This document shows, piece by piece, positions 5,216 through 10,014 of a stretch of DNA of 10,014 nucleotides. The position numbers and the translations under genes are program-made. Position 1 is the first letter of the stretch. Each line of letters starts with the position of its first letter. Under the pieces are notes generated by a model that saw only the letters and a list, made by a program, of their open reading frames with translations, did not search any database and was not told the origin of the DNA. Origin of the DNA: Magnetococcales bacterium (GTDB lineage Bacteria; Pseudomonadota; Magnetococcia; Magnetococcales; Magnetaquicoccaceae); the NCBI GenBank assembly GCA_015229095.1, contig JADGCE010000100.1, forward strand, positions 1 to 10,014, given 5' to 3'.

Positions 5216-8200
5216 TCAGGGCTCCCAGGGCGGGATGGGTGGGAGCTGCTCAGCGGGTGGGGCCGACCGGCCCTGACGGGTCGCCTGATGGGCGCGCCAA
5301 ACCTCCTTGAATATCTTTTCTTTGGTGACGCTTTCAAACTGATGGCCGTTGGCAAACAACCGCAAGGTGACGCTGCTCTCCTCCGCCGACTCCGACACCT
5401 CTACCACCTCACAGGGAAATTGATGGACCCCCACGTCTGAAACCAGGCGGAGCCGACCGGTATCCTGCGCATGCACCTGCGTCAGGTCCATGCTCCCGGC
5501 ATAACACCCATTCAGGCTGACATCCTTTGCCACGCCACGAAAGTTGAGACCGCTCTTGCTCCTGAATTCCAACGAGGTGGCAGCCGGCACGGCGGCCTCT
5601 TCGCTCAGGGCCACCGCGTCCACACGGGGTTTGGCCACCGCAGGCAGCGGGAGAGCCGTCTGCCTTGCTGCCTCCCTGTTCCCGCTGACGGTTGGCGTGA
5701 TCAGCCCGCCACTGCCAAAAAAGGTATCCTCCTGGGCGGGCGGCAACGGCTGCAAATGCCACTGCGCAGGCCGTTTGCGGGTGCTTCCGCCCCTCTTGCT
5801 CCCCGCGCTGCGGACCGCCGTTGCAGCCGTTGCATCGGGTTGCCATTGGGTAAACTCGGCCACCACAATCAGTGGATTGGCCGCATCCTCCGTGCTATGG
5901 AAAAACCCCTCCATACCGGACCGCTCCGGCTCAGGGTTCTCTGCTCCCCTCTCTTCTGACTGTGCAGAGAGGAAAGCCCTCCTCTCCGGTCCCTGCAGAT
6001 CGGCATGGCTCTCATGTACGAGCAGCGTGGAGCCAGACAACTCCTCGGCATAACTCTCCGCATCGGTTGAATGCGCGTCCTCCTCGGCCATCGTCGGGTA
6101 TGCCGTGGCCTCGCCCACCTCCTGTGCCCATGCGCTTCCTGACTCGGCCACCCCTGCAGCAGGGGAGGGTATCGGGTCACTTCTCTCTTCCTGGTCAACC
6201 GCCGCCGCATCCCTCTCCCATGCGTGACCGCGTCGATCCATGGGGGCGGCATCGCTCTCCAGCCCGGCAAAAGGCAAACGGGCCGAGAGCAATGCCGTCG
6301 TCGCCTCATCGTGCTCCGGCTCTTCCTGCCGTAAACGCTGTGTCAGCTCCGCCGGCGACTCCGCACCCTGGACATCGACCAAAATTTGCAACAGACCATT
6401 CAACAGCTGACGCTCCCCGGTTTGCAGCCGTTGCAGTGCCACCAGGGAGGTCTCGGTACAATAGGAGTCCGGAGCTTTCCCGTAAAAAAACTGCTCAGCC
6501 GCCCTGAGGATGCTCTCCGATTGTTGGGGCGTCTGCTCCAGAATATCCTTGTTTTGACGCAACAGACGCAACATGTCCCGCAGCGGCATGGAAGATTTTC
6601 GGGTGGTCGTGCTGCTCATGTTGATCTTTAAGAGGATTTGCTTGATGCTCTCATGAGACCGCTTGATATCCTTGAGAATTTGGAGCATCTCCTGGTTCAC
6701 CGCCTCCTCAATGGCTTGTGCATGGCCCAGTTGGGCATGGGCGTCGCTGACCAGGGTGGCCGCCTGTTCCTGAAAGCCGCTGGGATCGCCACCGACATGG
6801 TCCAATACCACACGGGAGACCCCCTCCAACTCCAGAGCGACACCGGCGGCCGGGGTATACAGCCGGGTCTGATCCCCCATGGAAGGCGATAACCCCAGCA
6901 CCTGCAAGGCATCCTTCTCCAGCAACTCAACCCGCTTTTCCAGCTCCTCCACGGGGGCAACACGACCCTCTTGACAGCGGTTGGGAAAACGCTGCTGGAG
7001 GGTGGTCAATGGCCCGATCACATCCCGGCGGATGCCGGGAATGGTCTCCAGCAACACCCTTTTCAGATCGGGCACAAAATCATACAAACCCTCCATATCC
7101 TTCAGACTGCGACCATCCAGCCGGGCAACCTCCTGCAACCAGCGACGCCGGGTATGGGCAAACGGCGGGTAGGGTGCGGCAAAGGCGATGCCCCAGAAAA
7201 GCGCCCACCGCCGACTGGCAGGGCTGCCCGGGCGGAAAAAAAGTCGCAACAGCGGACCGGGTTCTCCTTCCGGTCGCACGCAGGCCTTGAGCTGTTCTGC
7301 CGTGAGGGGTAGAGCACCGACGAAAAAATCCTCCTCCGGATCGCTCTTGGGGGGCACGGTGGTGGTCGGTGCCGCGACCGACGCATCCCGTCCTTTCCGC
7401 AACTGAACGATGTTTTTGCGTTTTTGTTCCAATGCCAGCATGGCGTCCAGAGGGGCTGCGCTCACAATCCCCTGGTCGTGCCCAGCCAGACTCCCCGCTG
7501 TCAACTGGCCAGAGACCGCCTGCAACTCCCAGGCAAACAGCGATCTGTGCTGCTCCTGAACCCGTTCGGTTTTTTTGCTGACCAGCAGGAACGGATCGCG
7601 GCCCACCCCTTGATCAAAGCGGACGCCGGGCAACAGGTATTCCAGCAGCTGCTGCAAGTAGCGATCCTGACCCGCCACGAAGCGACCAATGGCGACCGCC
7701 CGCCGATTATAACTTCCTACATCACGGGTGCGGGTCAAACGAAACAGACCGACAAACCACTCTTGGCCGTTTTGCAGTAGGGTCCGATCTATGGGTTCTT
7801 TCAGATGAGGGTCCACCTCCTCCATCAGCAGATAAAAGGCGTTGCGAATGCCTGTTCGGTTGGGCATGGCCAATCCATGGAACACCTGCTGCACATCCCG
7901 ACGATAGAAAAACTGATGACACCCGACGATAAAGTCATTCTCCCACTCCCGCAAATAACCGAGCAGGTCTGGATACATGGCGCGGTCCTGGCGACCGATG
8001 ATGGCGGTCCAGCGGCTGTACACCAGCGGGTCCAGCAGATCCATGCAGAAGGAGACGAACAGGATGGCCAACAGCAAGCCGTTGGCCAGGGCGACCCCGT
8101 ACTCATGAGCCAAAAATTCTTTCAACTCTGCGAAACTTTTGTGTGTGGCTTTCGGAATTTTGGTGTTTTTCAGCTCTTTGATGGCATCCAGATCGGGAAT

Positions 8201-9913
8201 GGCCAGCTTGCCTTCAATGTGGTATTCCCGTCGGGAGGCGGATCCCGATTTATCCACTTGCTGCAATACCGCCACATAGGCATCCGTCAACCGGTTCAGC
8301 TCGGCAGCCACCTGTTCATACTCTTTTTTGTTCTCCTCCAGCGTCTCGGCGATGGAAAGGACAATCTCGTTGATCTGGTAGTGTTCCAGCGCGAAAACCC
8401 GTTTGATCTCTTCCAGGGAGTAGCCCCGCATCTCCATCAGACCCCGCAAGTTGTCCAGGCGGGTCTCGACGCTGTGGACGCTCTTTTGCAGATGGTTGTC
8501 ATAGCGTTCCCGCAGGGCACGGATCTTGTCGGCGGCCGAACGGCTCAGATCCAGACCGGAAGCCCGCAGCATTTCGTCAATGCGACCCGAAAATCCGGCT
8601 GTCAAACTTTGCGTCGAGTGGGCGACATCCCGCACCCCTGGGACATAGCCACCGTTGACGATATAATATTTGCCCCAATAGCGCGGGCCCATGCGTGGGT
8701 CACCGCTGGAGGCCACCCCGGAGACCTCGTCATCGGGCACCCGATTGAATTTTTGGATGGAATCTTCCGCCGCACTCTGCAACAACCCTTGCACATCGTG
8801 CAGATCGTCCGGTTCCACCACGTTGACAAAAAACGGGCTGCCCATGGCCTTTTTGACCCGACTGCGAATCTGCTCCGATTGCTGGGCCAGGTCGGCCTTT
8901 TTGGAAATCAGGGAGACAATACCGTCATAGTTGGTTTTGATGGAAAAAGCGGTCAGCAGGGTGGCCAGGATCATCCATCGGGGATGGCGCAGCACCACCA
9001 TGCGCAGCCCCCGCAGCACCCCGCCCTCTTCCGCAATGGAGGTAAAGATCCGCTCCTTGTAGTCGAGAATGGCCGAGGAGAGCAGCAATCCCACCAGGAC
9101 CGCCAGGCCATAACGCAGCACCTCCGCCTCGCGCCCGTCAAACAGGCCGCCAGACAGTTGGGAGATTTCCTGGCTCTGCAAGAGATCGTTGATGCCCTGA
9201 GCGGTGGTGAAGGAGGAGCCAAAAAAAAGCACGACAGCGACGAGCACCTTGCCCATACCCATCCAGGAATCGATCTGGTCGGAGAGCTTCCGCAGGAGCC
9301 CTGTTGACTGGCCGATGGCGCCACGGCCAACCGTGAGGTGGGTGTATTGGCCAAACCAGATGTCGCGGAAGGAACGCAACAAGGGCACGGCTTCCGGAGG
9401 GGAAGAGAGCAACTCCCCCTGCATGCTGTGAAAAAGCCTTTTGGCAGCCTGCAAATGATGATGGAAAACCAGTTGTGTCAGCTCGTAGAAGGGATTGCCG
9501 CCGCCGACCGTGCGCTGCAAGGGCCGCTCATCGCCGCTGGAGATCGCCTCGCGAAAGCGGGTGAAATGGTTCTTGACCTGCTCTGCTTCTGCCTGGGGCA
9601 GGGGCTCCTGCCCGGCGGGAGGCCCGGCGGAATCGGTTTGCTCCTCGGCTCGGCGGCGTTGGGGCCTCTCCGTTGCGGTGGGGAGTGGGGGCACCCAGGC
9701 TCGACGCAGGTGGTCCACCAACGCCTGCATGACCTGCAAGCCCTGGGGGTCGATGTGCTCCGCGAGAGGGCCATGGGGCAGCGCACCGGGCGGGCGCCCG
9801 CCCGGTTCCTGCGGGGGTGCCGGGGAGATGGAAATTTTGTTCCCGGGGCGTTTTCCAGGCGAAAAGAGCGCCTCAACAATTTCGGCATAGTTCTGGAACA
9901 AAGAGTTATTCAT
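5216..9913 (-). CDS. Very large four-pass membrane protein with external coiled-coil region and C-terminal PilZ-like domain
   Basis: I know no named family for the whole 1565-residue protein. Membrane segments are predicted at about 222-240, 266-284, 312-326 and 605-627. Positive residues fit a cytoplasmic N-terminus and C-terminus, with residues 327-604 outside. That external part has a Tyr/Gly-rich patch (about 409-427) followed by long helices with heptad-like character (about 440-555). The cytoplasmic part has helical regions (about 628-840 and 985-1200), an acidic, low-complexity linker (about 1195-1440), and a PilZ-like barrel at about 1447-1540 with the DxSxxG motif D1464, S1466, G1469. 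The RxxxR arm that binds c-di-GMP in classical PilZ domains is not found ahead of it. I see no kinase, cyclase or GGDEF/EAL motif. ATG 9913 is preferred: GGGAG lies 4 bases before it and it overlaps the upstream stop. An in-frame TTG at 9949 would add 12 residues but lacks a good ribosome site. Likely a sensor or scaffold working with the adjacent response regulator (inference). Confidence 0.85.
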   Translation of the reverse strand: MNNSLFQNYAEIVEALFSPGKRPGNKISISPAPPQEPGGRPPGALPHGPLAEHIDPQGLQVMQALVDHLRRAWVPPLPTATERPQRRRAEEQTDSAGPPAGQEPLPQAEAEQVKNHFTRFREAISSGDERPLQRTVGGGNPFYELTQLVFHHHLQAAKRLFHSMQGELLSSPPEAVPLLRSFRDIWFGQYTHLTVGRGAIGQSTGLLRKLSDQIDSWMGMGKVLVAVVLFFGSSFTTAQGINDLLQSQEISQLSGGLFDGREAEVLRYGLAVLVGLLLSSAILDYKERIFTSIAEEGGVLRGLRMVVLRHPRWMILATLLTAFSIKTNYDGIVSLISKKADLAQQSEQIRSRVKKAMGSPFFVNVVEPDDLHDVQGLLQSAAEDSIQKFNRVPDDEVSGVASSGDPRMGPRYWGKYYIVNGGYVPGVRDVAHSTQSLTAGFSGRIDEMLRASGLDLSRSAADKIRALRERYDNHLQKSVHSVETRLDNLRGLMEMRGYSLEEIKRVFALEHYQINEIVLSIAETLEENKKEYEQVAAELNRLTDAYVAVLQQVDKSGSASRREYHIEGKLAIPDLDAIKELKNTKIPKATHKSFAELKEFLAHEYGVALANGLLLAILFVSFCMDLLDPLVYSRWTAIIGRQDRAMYPDLLGYLREWENDFIVGCHQFFYRRDVQQVFHGLAMPNRTGIRNAFYLLMEEVDPHLKEPIDRTLLQNGQEWFVGLFRLTRTRDVGSYNRRAVAIGRFVAGQDRYLQQLLEYLLPGVRFDQGVGRDPFLLVSKKTERVQEQHRSLFAWELQAVSGQLTAGSLAGHDQGIVSAAPLDAMLALEQKRKNIVQLRKGRDASVAAPTTTVPPKSDPEEDFFVGALPLTAEQLKACVRPEGEPGPLLRLFFRPGSPASRRWALFWGIAFAAPYPPFAHTRRRWLQEVARLDGRSLKDMEGLYDFVPDLKRVLLETIPGIRRDVIGPLTTLQQRFPNRCQEGRVAPVEELEKRVELLEKDALQVLGLSPSMGDQTRLYTPAAGVALELEGVSRVVLDHVGGDPSGFQEQAATLVSDAHAQLGHAQAIEEAVNQEMLQILKDIKRSHESIKQILLKINMSSTTTRKSSMPLRDMLRLLRQNKDILEQTPQQSESILRAAEQFFYGKAPDSYCTETSLVALQRLQTGERQLLNGLLQILVDVQGAESPAELTQRLRQEEPEHDEATTALLSARLPFAGLESDAAPMDRRGHAWERDAAAVDQEERSDPIPSPAAGVAESGSAWAQEVGEATAYPTMAEEDAHSTDAESYAEELSGSTLLVHESHADLQGPERRAFLSAQSEERGAENPEPERSGMEGFFHSTEDAANPLIVVAEFTQWQPDATAATAVRSAGSKRGGSTRKRPAQWHLQPLPPAQEDTFFGSGGLITPTVSGNREAARQTALPLPAVAKPRVDAVALSEEAAVPAATSLEFRSKSGLNFRGVAKDVSLNGCYAGSMDLTQVHAQDTGRLRLVSDVGVHQFPCEVVEVSESAEESSVTLRLFANGHQFESVTKEKIFKEVWRAHQATRQGRSAPPAEQLPPIPPWEP

Positions 9914-10014
9914 CGATCTCCCGACCACCAGCGATATCCCACGCTTCAACCTGCAGGCGACGGGACACTTTACCCAAAAACATTTCCAGAATCAATCTTC
10001 TCTTTCCAGGCAAG
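9906..10014 (-). CDS. 3' end of an upstream gene (5' partial)
   Basis: An open frame enters from the window edge and ends at TAA 9908-9906, giving 35 visible residues that finish GGREIDE. The stop lies inside the start of the large membrane protein gene, so the two frames share 8 bases (ATGAATAA), a typical arrangement for translational coupling. The fragment is charged, begins with a basic, amphipathic stretch and shows no recognisable motif. It is too short to assign a function. The overlap is the main evidence that it is real. Confidence 0.55.
   Translation of the reverse strand, partial: LPGKRRLILEMFLGKVSRRLQVEAWDIAGGREIDE

Noticed and set aside
7805..9307. Plus-strand open frame of 500 codons antisense to the giant membrane protein
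   Set aside because: It lies wholly inside the minus-strand gene, has no ribosome site and its translation has no recognisable domain or hydrophobic pattern. Long antisense frames are expected in GC-rich coding DNA.

Overview
The window is bacterial DNA, GC-rich, dense and coded entirely on the minus strand, so transcription runs from high to low coordinates. Several genes use GTG or TTG starts behind good Shine-Dalgarno sites. The content (sigma54 activator with receiver, PilZ protein, FkbM methyltransferase, radical SAM enzyme, GC-rich short-loop hairpins) suits a free-living, signalling-rich proteobacterium. A magnetotactic-type Magnetococcia relative is possible, but this is a weak impression and no marker gene is present.

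Region 1 (10014 to 3741) is a signalling operon. The end of an upstream gene overlaps the start of a very large membrane protein of about 1565 residues. That protein has four predicted membrane segments, a roughly 280-residue external region rich in predicted coiled coil, a long cytoplasmic part and a C-terminal PilZ-like domain. Two bases after its stop begins an NtrC-type response regulator (receiver, AAA+ sigma54 activator, Fis helix-turn-helix).

Region 2 (3740 to 3038) holds an intergenic stretch with a sigma54-like promoter and an upstream dyad that could be an activator site. It is followed by a 142-residue protein that looks like a histidine phosphotransfer (HPt) domain lacking the phospho-accepting histidine.

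Region 3 (3037 to 1) starts with a leader containing a sigma70-like promoter, a 10-bp inverted repeat with widely spaced arms, and a G-rich tract. Two enzymes follow, 60 bases or so apart: a radical SAM protein with a SPASM/twitch-like cysteine set, and an FkbM-type methyltransferase. Both begin with the same roughly 150-residue helical domain, which I do not recognise as a named family. A cluster of perfect hairpins closes the unit.

Taken together, the window could be one circuit: a membrane sensor, a sigma54 activator, a phospho-dead HPt-like adaptor, and two modifying enzymes brought to a common target by a shared domain. The first two steps are supported by operon structure. The link to the two enzymes is inferred from adjacency only.
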